64,000 nt of DNA from Flaveria trinervia (taxonomy: Eukaryota > Streptophyta > Magnoliopsida > Asterales > Asteraceae): contig CM046447.1 in assembly GCA_025506515.1 (NCBI GenBank), forward strand, positions 92,028,032 through 92,092,031, written 5' to 3'. The notes beneath the pieces are model-generated. The model saw only the letters and a list, made by a program, of their open reading frames with translations, searched no databases and was not told the origin of the DNA. This document shows, one piece after another, positions 35,730-46,694 of the stretch. The position numbers and the translations under genes are program-made. Numbering within the stretch: position 1 is the stretch's first letter; each line of letters opens with the position of its first letter.

Positions 35730-37856
35730 TGTAACACCTGGTTATTTTAAAAGCCAAAGAAAGAAAGAAAAGATATGTTACTCAAGTTAAGGGGTAAAAG
35801 TGTCAAAAAGGACAAAAACTTTCAAAGTTGTGATAAATGTGGCATGGCTGCGTATCACTCTCTCTACACACATATCATTCGGATTTTTAGAGAGAGAGAA
35901 AGAAATGTGAGCTGAAAACTCTCGGGTATTTTGAAGAACAAGTGCAGGAGTCGAATTCAAGTAATAATTCTTGGTTTTGTGATGTTCTTAGCTGGCTTTA
36001 TCCTCGGGTGTATGCTTATGTGTGTTTGCGTGTTCGGTCGTGTGTGTTTTGGTGGGTTTCTAGGCGGTTGAACTCCATTGCAAATGGGTTTGGAAGAAGT
36101 CATACCTAAGAGGCTGCAAAGGTGAGTTCTAGAACCCATTTTTACTTGTTTTAAACTGTTTTGGGGCTGGAAATACATGTATGAACTTTTTATAAAAGTT
36201 AGGTTTTATACCTGTATGTGTGTATGTGTGTGTTTGCAAATGGGGTTTGACTTTGGGCTATGTATGTGTTTGATGATGTTATGGTCGTCTTTTTAAGGAT
36301 TGGAATGTAAGATTTAAACTTAGAACCGGTTATATGATGTTTGGGGACTGATTTATGATGTTTAGTATGATTTAGACTGCTCATGCACCTAAATAGTGGC
36401 CCATGCGCCCAACTGAAAATAACTGCCTAAGTGTCCCATGTGCCCGAATAGTACTCATGCGCCTATAAATAGGCTGAAATTTTCTAAGTGTTCATGCGCC
36501 TAGGATTCCCATGCGCTGCATAGTGCCCATGCGCCTAGAATTACCTAGAATAGACTAAGTGTTGCTCATGCGCCTCAATAGTGCCGATGCGCCTGAAAGT
36601 TGCCCATGCGCCTAAGTGTTCCCATGCCCCTGCATAGTGCTCATGCGCCTAAAGATTTAGAAACATTTTCTGATTTTGGGGATAATTGTAAAAGTAGGCT
36701 TTGACTTGGGAGGTTCCAGAGGGCTATGTAAGTTGACTTTTTCAAGTCATAGATGATATGATGGGCGATGTATGATGTGATGTATGATTAATGTTTATGC
36801 ATGATGTTTATGATGATGTGTAATGGTATATGTTATGTATTATGATCCATGATGATGTTATGATTATGTATGATATGTTTTCTTATGTTTCTTACTACGT
36901 ATTATGAGTGACTTTACGTGGTGTGATATTGTTAACGAACGTAAAGTATTATCTTAACGAAGTGAAATTTAAGATAATGAAAGTGGAACTTAATGAATGA
37001 ACGAATGAAAAGCCTTGCAAGCAAATGAAAGGAGGTTCACAACTCATTGAGAGGTGTTAGCTCAACTGTGTGTGTCTACAGAGTGCGATTTTGGCTAACT
37101 CATAAGGGTTCATACACACAGTAAGAGTTCAGTCTTGGTGACTGCTCCAATACGTGCAATTCCCTAATTAATGTGTGTTATAAGCGTGCGATCTTGGCGA
37201 ACCCATAAGAGTTCACACACACAGGGGGAGTCTGTCCTAGTGACCACTCCATACGTGCGTTATAGGGTCCTTGTCGTTAACCCTAGATGAATTGTTTGGT
37301 GCTCTAGAGGGGGGTTAAATACATGGCAGGATCTGGATAAAAGTGAAAGATAATAAATGTACAAAAAGTGCGATAAGTACAAAAAGTGCGATAAGTACAA
37401 AAAGTGCGAAACGTGCGATATGTACGAAGTGAACGATGATTAAAGATAATAATTATTACCTCGATGTACGTACGATGTGTGATCACGTGCGATAGTAATT
37501 AAAATGTTTTAACGAATGGAAGGTAATGTAATGTTTTTATAAAACTAGGACTCACTCAGCAACGCTAATTTTTATACATTTTCCAGTTGGCAGGCAATGT
37601 TGCTGAGGATGGCACGGGGCGGCTACTTGGCTTATTTTGGATGACATTTTTTTGTATAATGTTTTTGCATTGTAATGCGAATAAACGATATTTTGTAACG
37701 AACGATGTATTATTATGCAAAAGTGTTTATTTAAAAAGAAAATGAAATGTTTGTTTAAAGTGTTTCCGCTGCAATGTTTTATTAAAGTTAATGTAATTAT
37801 ATTTTTTATGTGCGATGATTGACCAGTTATGAACGTTCTAGGAACAGGGCCTTAGA
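35730..37856 (+). repeat. 3' LTR of the outer gypsy element
   Basis: It begins TGTAACACCTGG and parallels the split 5' LTR to its end near 'gggccttaga'. It contains the CATGCGCC array (36382-36649), gatg-rich repeats (36760-36870) and an expanded 'gtacaaaaagtgcgataa' repeat (37359-37409) that is single in the 5' LTR. Substitutions against the 5' LTR are common, indicating an older insertion than the nested element. Confidence 0.92.
36382..36649 (+). repeat. CATGCGCC octamer array in the 3' LTR
   Basis: I count 12 occurrences of CATGCGCC or one-mismatch variants (CATGCACC, CATGTGCC, CATGCGCT, GATGCGCC, CATGCCCC) in 268 bp. Seven are perfect. Spacers alternate between short ones like tagtgcc and longer ones like taagtgtt. 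Periodicity is irregular, so it looks more like clustered sites than a simple satellite. Function is unknown. Confidence 0.8.
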
Positions 37857-40800
37857 AGTTATACTAAAATTGTTATTGTTAACAAAATCGAATGTTGAAA
37901 TTAATATTGGTCAAATTGTTAGTTGAGATTAAATTAACCATAACTAAAAATATGAATTATTAAAATATGATTTTCCTTAATATAATTCAAAGTTAGTCAT
38001 CTAAATACATGGTTTGCTATCAAGTCGGCATCAACCAACCTTGCGAAAAATAAGCATCCCTAAAATCTAATTGGCCAAACATTTATCGATGCATATATCA
38101 ACTTTGGTGACTCTAGGGCCTACCCACGGTGTCACTTAAGAATGGTTGAGAAAACCCAACCGACAAATTTTCCAAAACCCGATGAATTTACCAGCCACCA
38201 TTGGGGCCTCTTTTGTAAATTGAAACACACCGCAAAACAAGAAAAAACCTGAGAAAATCTAATGTGGCATTGATGTATAACCCAAAAACAATAAGCAGGA
38301 CGACCGCCAGTGGCCTGAGAAATTGTTAAGGAAGACTACGGTTGACAAGAAAGTTATACCATGAACGACCTTCCAGCAACCACTCAACATTTACAAGACC
38401 AAATGCAAACAACAATAACATGATCAAGGTCATGGTCCAATAGTGAAACAACTATCCAACCTTCAGACAAGTTTACAAGATTAAACTCAACGGGAAGATA
38501 CAATCTTACTTCGATATCAACCATGTACCATTTCAAAACAATAAAAGATGAAGCAGAAACACAAGTTATATAATTATAACAAAATTAATCCAAGGTTTTA
38601 TAAATAGTTAAGATATTTATAAAACCAAGTTTTTGTATAAACATGAGTTCAAACTCTAGAAGAAATCTTATTTTAGGGATTTTTACATATTTCTCGTAAG
38701 AATATAAATTACATATTTTCTCAAATAAAAAAATCAATTACATATTTCCTCTTTCTAAAACATATATTACATTTATATCCATTTCATTCAACATAAACTA
38801 TTAAATAACTATTTTACCTTGTTTTAACTAAAAGATTTTTACATATTGATGTTATGTTATTAAAATTGTTTAAAATTTTTGATAATTGTGTTTTGTGTTT
38901 GGATATATAACTTTGATAATCGGTTATTATTGTTTTGAAATAAAGTTTCAAGTAATTTTTTGTTTTTATTTAATATAAAAGACTCGAACTTGATCAACTA
39001 TGTAATTGATAGTATTAGAAAGTGAAATGTGTAAAAATATTTTAGTGAAACACGAATAAAATAATCATTCAATAAATAATTTCACTAAAATGAGTAAATA
39101 TGTAATATATATGTGTTAAAAAAAGGAAATATGTAATTAATTATTTGATTTGAGTAAATATGTAACTAATTACTTTATAAAGACGAAATATGTAAATGCC
39201 CTCTTCCTTTAAAAGAAGCTTTGTATATATAATAAGTCGAAGAAGTAGGTACGGACAAATGACAAATGGGTTAGTGATCATCAAACTTAAAATAACACAA
39301 ACCATATTTCTGTATTGTGAAGACAGACGTTTTACTTCACAAGTTTTCTCTCTTCGAGTCTATACAACTTTCTTCGAAAAATTTAACTAAATATAGCAAA
39401 CATAAAATTAAATTAAATTAAATTAAAAAAAACAATTAAAAAAAGTCATAGAATGCATACATTACATTCATTAAATATTATACACAAACAAATCCAAATC
39501 CCTAGATCAATTAACAAGAGAAAATGAAACCAAGAAAGAAGCTCACAAGCCACTTATACACATGTAATTATTATACACTAGTCATCTCTTTCGAGTTATG
39601 ATAAGAGAAAAGTATAGGTGATCTCTACCTTGATTAGAGGAAATCAGAAAGTTATCTCTCAGGTTTTACTGAGAACCAGACAATGAAAAAAAACTCATGA
39701 TCGAGGATCAAAGCGTAGGTATAAATCGATTTGTTAATATCAATTCAAACCATTACACATGGTTTTGTTCTTGTGGTGTCATATTTATATCACTTTTCCA
39801 ATTATTTTACTTACAAACATTCATTTGAGTTATTATAAAATCAACAAAAGCTTTATAAAGTTTACAGAAAAGCATTCACCCATTCTTGGTTCTTACACAT
39901 TTACATATCCTAAAGCTTGGTTACCTATCCATTTGTTTTAGTGGAGATTTCCAATTTGATTGATTAATATTTATTTAGTTACTTATTTTATGTTTAATGA
40001 ATACACGTTTTAAATTATATTAAATCCTTTTCGGAAGCATATTAGTAATTTGTTGAACTATAATTGGCGTAAAAGAGATTTATACTTTGCTTTATGTCTT
40101 AACACTTTCACCGGTTGTCAGTAGATATGAATGAGTAACCACACCCCTTGTTTGTGCGACTGGCGACTATGTCAAATGGTATCGTTGAAAGTGCTTTCTT
40201 GACTTCTCCTCCATCTTGGGGTGCTTTACACGAGATGTGTCTAAACACAAATCTGTTAATTTCTAGTTAGGTAATTTTTTGTTTTTGTTTTTGTTTTCTG
40301 TTCGGGTTTGTCTATGTCAAAGTATGATTTCTAGATTGATTTATGAATGGTTGACGGTTGAACGATGTTGGTGATGCGGTGGCTACACAATGGTTGTAGG
40401 CTTTGGGCAACAATGATTTTATTAAAGAACGCATGGTTACCAAAGAAAATACTATATAAAATAAAGCAATATTATTTAAATAGTATATAATCATGAATAA
40501 TAAAGAAAATCCCATTGTTAAAATGTTTACAAAAGAACAATTCAATAACACATCACTTTTTAAACGATCACTATTAGCATAATATATTTACATATTACCA
40601 GATAGATCACAATAACAGACATAGAGGGGCAAAAATCGGGTTTGGTCCAAACTAGTTCAACCAGCTTTTGGTCAAATAGTCTTGACCTATAAGTTATAAA
40701 TCGATTTCAACCTTAAGATCAGCTCGGTTCTAACCGGTTCTTGCAAATCAATTCCAAATTTGGTTCCGGTTACCGGCTTGGGTTCCGCAACCCGTTTTTT

Positions 40801-41500
40801 GTTTCCTCTAAATAGACATGAATCATAAATTTAATTACTACAACGGGGCTTCATGAGCCCAGTGAAAAAGCTTTGTACGACATGCAATTTTCTTTCTCCG
40901 TGCTAGAAATTATAGATTGAACTTTTGTTATTCGTCTTAAGGCCCAAATATGACCCATAGTAACCCAACTCACTTTCTAAAACCTCTAGTCCGGCCCAAA
41001 CTGGCCCATTTTTTTGTTATTTATATCAGTGATTTGGTAGAAGCGTGGGCCTAAGCTCTCAAGCAGATAAAACTAGTAATTCATCATTTCATCACCACCT
41101 TATCTTTCTTGGCTATAACCTATTTAAATCTTTATTAAAGCATTATACCATACTTTCTCAAACACATTTATGTATGCCTTTATATCATGCTTCTTGGGGA
41201 AAAAACAAACAAACAAACAAACTTTATCCCACAAGACTCGTTTGGGCCAAAGTACACGCTAAGAAGTATCAACAGATGCAGTCGAGTGAAAAATAGTGGT
41301 ACATGTAACGCTAAAAGGAAAGCATATTCTCTACTTGTTAATTTCCTTCTCATTGAAAATTACAAATCTACCCAAAATTAGTGACAGCTAGAACTAAAAG
41401 CTTTGCTGGAAGAAAAAAATTACCAATGTGTGATTTAAAACTCCAATATAAGCAATAACAAAACTTCTATGTGTGCACCTCTGTTCTCAATATCAGTCCC
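37857..41500. other. Intergenic AT-rich DNA, no gene supported
   Basis: No coding motif was found on either strand. There is an (aaatt)n run at about 39403-39424 and a composition shift at 40630-40800 with 'ggttccggttaccgg', as in some non-autonomous hAT-like repeats, but no paired ends were found. A (gatgac)-type microsatellite at 41500-41542 lies just beyond the eIF3m stop codon and may be in its 3' UTR. Short ORFs here look incidental. Confidence 0.5.
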
Positions 41501-41564
41501 TGATGATGACGACGATGATGACGATGATGACGACGACGACGATAGCTGCTAAATGAACCAAAAG

Positions 41565-44500
41565 CTAGCGGATTGCCAAACCTGGTGTTGCCTGAATTCC
41601 TTCTTCGGTGACCTTGTTAGCTTGAATGGTTGTTATTACATTTGCTACATTACCCTGAAAGATGAGAAGTTTCAGTATATAATAAACAATGCTTATTTAA
41701 GGATATTACATAAGGTCGACAAAAAAATTGACAAATAGGTATGATATTTACCCTCCATGTTGCCAGCTTTTCTCGTACAGCTTGCCACTGGAGTGGCCCA
41801 AAAACACGCTCAGTGCAACGACTATACACATCATAACATGTTAAATATGTTGTAATGAAAAAGAGGTGAACAAATAAATTCTAAAAAGAAGAAAAAACAG
41901 GAATTATACACACCTCACTATGATTACTTGATTCATTTGATCCATTCTGCAATCAATGAGTTTAGAAGTAATTGCTTTTACCACCCATGGCTCCACTTCA
42001 TCATCCTCTATCTGCAAGTTATCCAACCATCATGTAACTAACAAGAAAAGCTTGAGAAGCTTCTACCTGAAGTGTTTGGAGGTGTGGTGGTGGTTTTGTG
42101 TGTGCTTGCTTGTGAGGTAGGGAAGGAAAGGGGACCTAAGAAAATGTTTACCTTAAGTGTGTCCTTAATTAGAGAATAGGGGATTTGGCCAGATACATTA
42201 GAGGCAAGATCAACAATTGACATCAACCTCATCTTTGCTATACAATCTTCATGTACAAGACCTACACCACATTCCAAAGACTCAGCTTCGAAACACTAAA
42301 AGATCCAAAATAATACAATGGCAAGACAGGCAAGAGGGGTAACAGGTTTGAGCTGAATCAAGTTATTTACTACAGGTCGAAACAGACCTCATCAAGTTGA
42401 TTGGACCTGTAAAGACCTTTTGTCCACATTTAATGCATAAAAAAGTTGCTAATTATGATTACCAGAAAACAACTTAAATACAATAAGATTCTGAACCTTT
42501 AGCTTAGCATAATAACGATTTCAATGTTCCATGCATCTAGATATACACACCACGATTTCAACACATTCGACCCGAAGCAACCCATTCACATGTAAAGGGT
42601 CAAAACTCCACACACACTTATTGAATTCAAATGTGATGATGGTGATTGAATTCAAATGTGATGATGGTGATTGAATTCAAATGTGATGATGGTGATTACC
42701 GTAGCTTTTCAGTAATGCAGAATTTGTGGCGTAGAAATCCAAGTACGTGTCCAGCCTCTGAGTCTGAAAAATCTTCAGAAGCTGATAAACTAATGCATAC
42801 TTGGTGTCTTTCTCAATTGTGCTATAGCAGGCATCTCAAGCAAATCATGCTGTCATGTGTTAGAATATAAGACCAACTTAAAATCTGATTTGAGAAAAGA
42901 CCAGTCAACCAAGCATCATTCACTCAAAAAGAAGCCTGTATCGGTTGAAATGATACCTGAAATATGTTAGGTGCCTTACAAAATTCAATAATAGTATGAG
43001 CAGCTTCTTCCTTGGCCTCCTCCATAACATGTGAATCCTCACCAGAAAATGTTGCCAGATACTTTGTTAAAAACTTAAGGGTTTCCTTAGGAGAGCTAAA
43101 AATTCCATCAAGATGGTAAACAGAAAACATTGCACAACTTAGAATACAAATTGGACTATTATTAAAAAAAAGAAAAATAAATTGAAAAACTAGTGTTTAA
43201 AATGTTATATCTATCTTCATGATACCTTTTATGTTCCTTCAATATGTTAGAAATGGCCAGGAAAAGATCTCTTTGATCTTGCACTCCAAGATCCCATCCT
43301 TTCAACAAAGTTTCTATTGTTTTAAAAGATGGGATGATGTGTTCTATGACCTTTCCGTCCATTGCCAATTTGAGGGCATTCATGTAAACCAAGAACCGAC
43401 AGTAAGGGTTCTCCAACAGGTTGTACAGATTAACCAGGCTGAAGAGTAAAAAGAAATTAGACATAAGACAATCAAATGCCATTGATAATTTAATATACAA
43501 GCTTACATCTTCAGTCGCATCGAAGGCTTATCATTTGATTGTTGTGCGATTTTGTGGATAAAAGCTTTGCCATCTCAAACATATCATCAAGGCTTTCAGG
43601 TTTCTTCACAAGATTGCAGATAATGGTGAAGATGCCTTCAAGATCTAAGGTAACGACATAAAAAAGCCAAATTAAAGTTTAGTTGGTATATAAACATAAA
43701 TAAGAGAGGAAGAAAACAAGAGTGACATCAGTCTCTTGCAGAAGTATACCATGGAACATAAGAGAAGAAACAATATACATCTTTGCAATAAGATCAGTAC
43801 TAATGTTAACTATAATGATTTATCAATCAAAAGAGATGCAAATAATAGTGAAGAAGTGATAATAGCCCTAACTAACATGTCACGTGTTGGATAGATTAAT
43901 CGGGTGGGAAACAAGAGACCAACATTCACACTAGAATCTTAACCAAAAAGAATATAGAAATTTTCTAGGAATATGAACTGCAAAATATTTATCGATACCT
44001 TTTAGTGTGCCATGTGCGCATGTGCATGTTTGATATGAGTTGTTAGTACACTTGGAAGAATGTTTGAAAAAGTTAACAAATTTGGTATGACAGGTATCTT
44101 GACTTAAACCAATCTCATGCATTCTCCTCTTTACAGGATAAGCAAACTCAAACAATAATTCAACTGATGGATTGCAATCTGTAAAGCATCACTAAATAGT
44201 CTGTTTACTACAATTCCTTTGTTTGGCATTCATCTTAAGTGCAAAGTACATGTTGTACGTCTAATTTGTAATATTCAGCAGGATACAAATTGAAATGAAA
44301 ACAATTAAAAGGTAAACCAAATTTCATCCTAGCACCATACAAATAGTAACAAACAAATACAGTTCAAGGATGACACAAAATTCATGTGATTTGCTTTAGC
44401 TATCACTATCAGCATGAGGCTAAGTCTTTGGATGTCCTATGCAGAAGTAGTCTAATTCTAATTACCAAAAATGAGCCCCTAAACATTTAAGGCAAAGCAC

Positions 44501-45362
44501 CGATCCTTCTACACTATAAAATAAAAACTTGTTGCTTAAGAAGTGTCGTTCTTTCTAGCATTTGTTGCTGCACGTTCTTTCTAGCATTCCTTAATGCAAA
44601 TTCTTGAATCAAATCTTTGCAATCAACTTTCTCCAAAACATAATTGATTAATTTCAACAGACATGTTGCTAATCCATTAAAGCCTTTATTGGGACATCAG
44701 AGAAAGTAATAAGAGAACTTTAGTAAGTTCGGTTAGAAAAGCTTCTTGGTGTTGAAATAACAAGAATAGTGAACCAAACTCCTTATCAAAAAATAATATA
44801 ATGCTTAACTAACTCATGAATATCAACAAGTCTAGTACTGATAGTAATTCTCAGTCACAAAGCCTCAAATACAGTGTTATCTTAACAACAACCACATAAA
44901 AATACATCAAACAAAAGGCAGAAAAGTAAATCACCAGGTTGAATTCAACCTTTTTCCGACGCTTTAGAAAACACCAAATCAGCAGAAGTAATCATCAAGG
45001 AAGCCAAATCCAACCATCTGCCAGCAATCATGCATTCCTGAGCCTCCAAGCATAAACTAGCCACTTGTTGTTCAGCTACCTAATTCACAAATTCAAACAA
45101 AAATAAACCTACATTAGTGACCACAAACTCCACTGAAGAAACATATTACATATACTCAACAGCCTTCAATACCGCCTCGTGCTCATATAGAATAAGAAAA
45201 CCACATGAATAAAACTCAATTGATTGAAATACAGAGAATTTAGGTTGTTTTGGTACGTGTTTGTTATACCTCAGGCCCGGCTTCAGCCCAGGACATCTCG
45301 GCGGTGAAACGGACGACGGAGAGGATGGGATCCTCCTCAGATGTAGGCACGACCGTCGTCAT
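41565..45362 (-). CDS. eIF3m: Eukaryotic translation initiation factor 3 subunit M (PCI-domain protein), ten coding exons, two apparent frameshifts
   Basis: The minus-strand gene encodes the m subunit of the eIF3 complex, which helps recruit mRNA to the 40S ribosome in the cytosol. Coding exons, in order: 45270-45362 (MTTVVPTSEEDPILSVVRF), 44950-45079, 43507-43644, 43226-43438 (LYNLLENPYCRFLVYM), 42957-43095 (FLTKYLATFSGEDSHVMEEA), 42700-42849, 42152-42261 (GLVHEDCIAKMRLMSIVDLA), 41914-42011 (EPWVVKAI, MDQMNQVIIVS), 41752-41821 and 41565-41654, ending TPGLAIR then TAG. All introns are GT..AG and exon phases agree. The C-terminal half is the PCI domain. The expected protein is about 410 residues, normal for plants. 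Exon 3 (near 43565) and exon 6 (near 42814) each lack one G of a GG pair and break the frame; assembly error or a dying copy are both possible. Confidence 0.93.
42621..42695. repeat. 25-bp minisatellite, three copies, beside a splice donor
   Basis: The unit ttgaattcaaatgtgatgat+ggtga repeats exactly at 42621, 42646 and 42671. It lies in the eIF3m intron after exon 6; the last copy runs into the exon-6 donor (minus strand ACG|GTAATCACC at 42699-42700). The donor thus shares 'ATCACC' with the repeat. Confidence 0.9.
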
Positions 45363-45500
45363 TTGTGGCGGTGGTGGTGGTGGTGGTGACGGTGGTGGCG
45401 GTGGTGGCGGTGGTGGCGGTGGTGGCGGTGGTGGCGGTGGTGGCGGTGGTGGTGGCTACTATCTGCAATGGGAAATCGGTCGAATCTCTTTGGGCAATGC
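45363..45500 (-). promoter_or_regulatory. Probable 5' UTR of eIF3m with a CCACCGCCACC minisatellite
   Basis: Directly upstream of the eIF3m start codon, the minus strand carries repeated CCACCGCCA units (plus strand ggtggtggc, 45366-45455). The minus strand then reads 'cattgcagatagtagccacc', so an intron ending in CAG inside the 5' UTR is possible but unproven. The plus-strand open frame across this stretch encodes only polyglycine and is not a gene. Confidence 0.5.
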
Positions 45501-45596
45501 AGATAATAATCGGGCTAGTGAAGAAAAAACCCTAGATGAATACGGTCGATGAAAGATACCATGGATAGTCCGGTGATTAAACGGGTGAGAAGTTAT

Positions 45597-45838
45597 AAAA
45601 TATTTTTGAGTTAATCTCGATTTTGTTATCTGCATTTTGTAAATAGTTTTTTTGAGTATCAATGTTTATTTTGTTTTTATTATTGGACTGAGTTTTGTAA
45701 ATATGTAATCGTAGAGACAAAATATAAAAGATTTGTAAAACTCAGGCCAATAATAAAGACAAAATAAACGTTGGTACTCAAGTGGAGACTATTTACAAAA
45801 CACAGGAACCAAAACCGAGATTAACTCAATATTTTTTT
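45597..45838. repeat. Foldback (inverted-repeat) element upstream of eIF3m
   Basis: The left arm (about 45597-45703) and right arm (about 45730-45838) are inverted copies of ~100 bp with a ~26-bp loop. Matching words include gagttaatctcg/cgagattaactc, ttttgtaaatag/ctatttacaaaa and ttattattgg/ccaataataa. Divergence between arms is moderate. It could be a foldback MITE or a dsRNA-forming hairpin. It lies a few hundred bases upstream of the eIF3m start codon, on the promoter side. Confidence 0.8.
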
Positions 45839-46149
45839 AATATGTAGTGGTAGATACAAAAATATGTCATGACAATGTGTTTGAAAATTACAAAAATTTA
45901 TGCCATTGTAAAGACGGACGTTAAAAAAACTCCAAATAATCAAAAGGATTTAGAATATGAAATGAAAAGGTTCTAGTAAATAATAATGATAATATAGAAG
46001 ATACAATAATAAAACCATTTAAAGAGTAATAACAAAAAATTAATATATAGATTTCCACAATCATATATGTTTATTTAAACCTTTTATTTCGTCCACATCG
46101 CCACCTTGACATCTCTGTCATTACTACTCTTGCTTATCGGGTTATGAGG
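45839..46149. other. Short AT-rich spacer
   Basis: I see no gene or repeat that I can support between the foldback element and the hAT-type MITE. Confidence 0.5.
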
Positions 46150-46157
46150 CTGTAAAA

Positions 46158-46686
46158 CAGGGGCGGAACTAGACATACGGGTACGGGGTCAAGTAATCCT
46201 ATTGAATTTTGAACCCGTAGTATAACGTATAATACTGGATTTTTTAGTAAACTCGTTGTTTTATAGCAAGTGAACCCATTAATATATTAAAGGTTGATAA
46301 TACATCATAAAATTGTTGTTGGTTTAATGGTAAAAATGTGTCTGAAGCCATGCATGCCTTAAGTTGGAGGTCACAAGTTCAAAATTTTTACTACCCTTTT
46401 TTCTCCCATTTTATTTAAGTAAATCATCAAGTATCCTTACTTTAATAACACAAAATAAAACCCTAACCTCTATTTTTTCCTCCATGTAGATTGAACACAT
46501 CCAAGATCCGGACGGACCGCATCCATTTGGATATTATAATTTTGTTAATATTTTCAATGCAATTTAATTCATTTCGACCAGACCCGACCCAACCGGACAA
46601 TTCGAAAATTTTTATATTATTTTGTTATTAAACGACTCAGGTAAAAATAGTGACCTCACTCGTAAAGAATCCTGGTTCCGCCACTA
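46158..46686. mobile_element. hAT-type MITE (529 bp) with a tRNA-like segment
   Basis: The left end CAGGGGCGGAACTAG and right end CTGGTTCCGCCACTA form a 15-bp terminal inverted repeat with three mismatches. It is flanked by 8-bp near-duplicates CTGTAAAA (46150-46157) and TTGTAAAA (46687-46694), 7 of 8 identical, as expected for hAT transposition. There is no transposase. An internal stretch (46318-46385) has TGGTTTAATGGTA, similar to a pol III A box, and GGTCACAAGTTCAAA, similar to a B box about 40 bp later, so a tRNA-related SINE piece may be embedded. Confidence 0.75.
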
Positions 46687-46694
46687 TTGTAAAA

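Larger units (their letters stand above)
17904..37856 (+). mobile_element. Outer Ty3/gypsy LTR retrotransposon, interrupted and defective
   Basis: Both LTRs begin TGTAACACC and match along their length. The 5' LTR is 17904-18711 plus 30741-32077 (2145 bp without the insertion) and the 3' LTR is 35730-37856 (2127 bp). The internal region is about 3.65 kb: PBS for initiator tRNA-Met, a short gag remnant with zinc knuckles, protease, RNase H, integrase and a C-terminal segment ending at a GGGGACGAAAC leader to the PPT. The flanking 5-mers AATTA and AGTTA (4/5 match) are a possible target duplication. Long LTRs and the integrase tail suggest a Tekay/Del-like chromovirus; that lineage call is tentative. 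It is non-autonomous because the Gag core and RT core are missing. Confidence 0.9.

Noticed and set aside
45250..45552. 100-codon plus-strand ORF with a long polyglycine tract
   Set aside because: It is the antisense of eIF3m exon 1 and its repeat-rich 5' UTR. The glycine run is only the ggtggtggc minisatellite.
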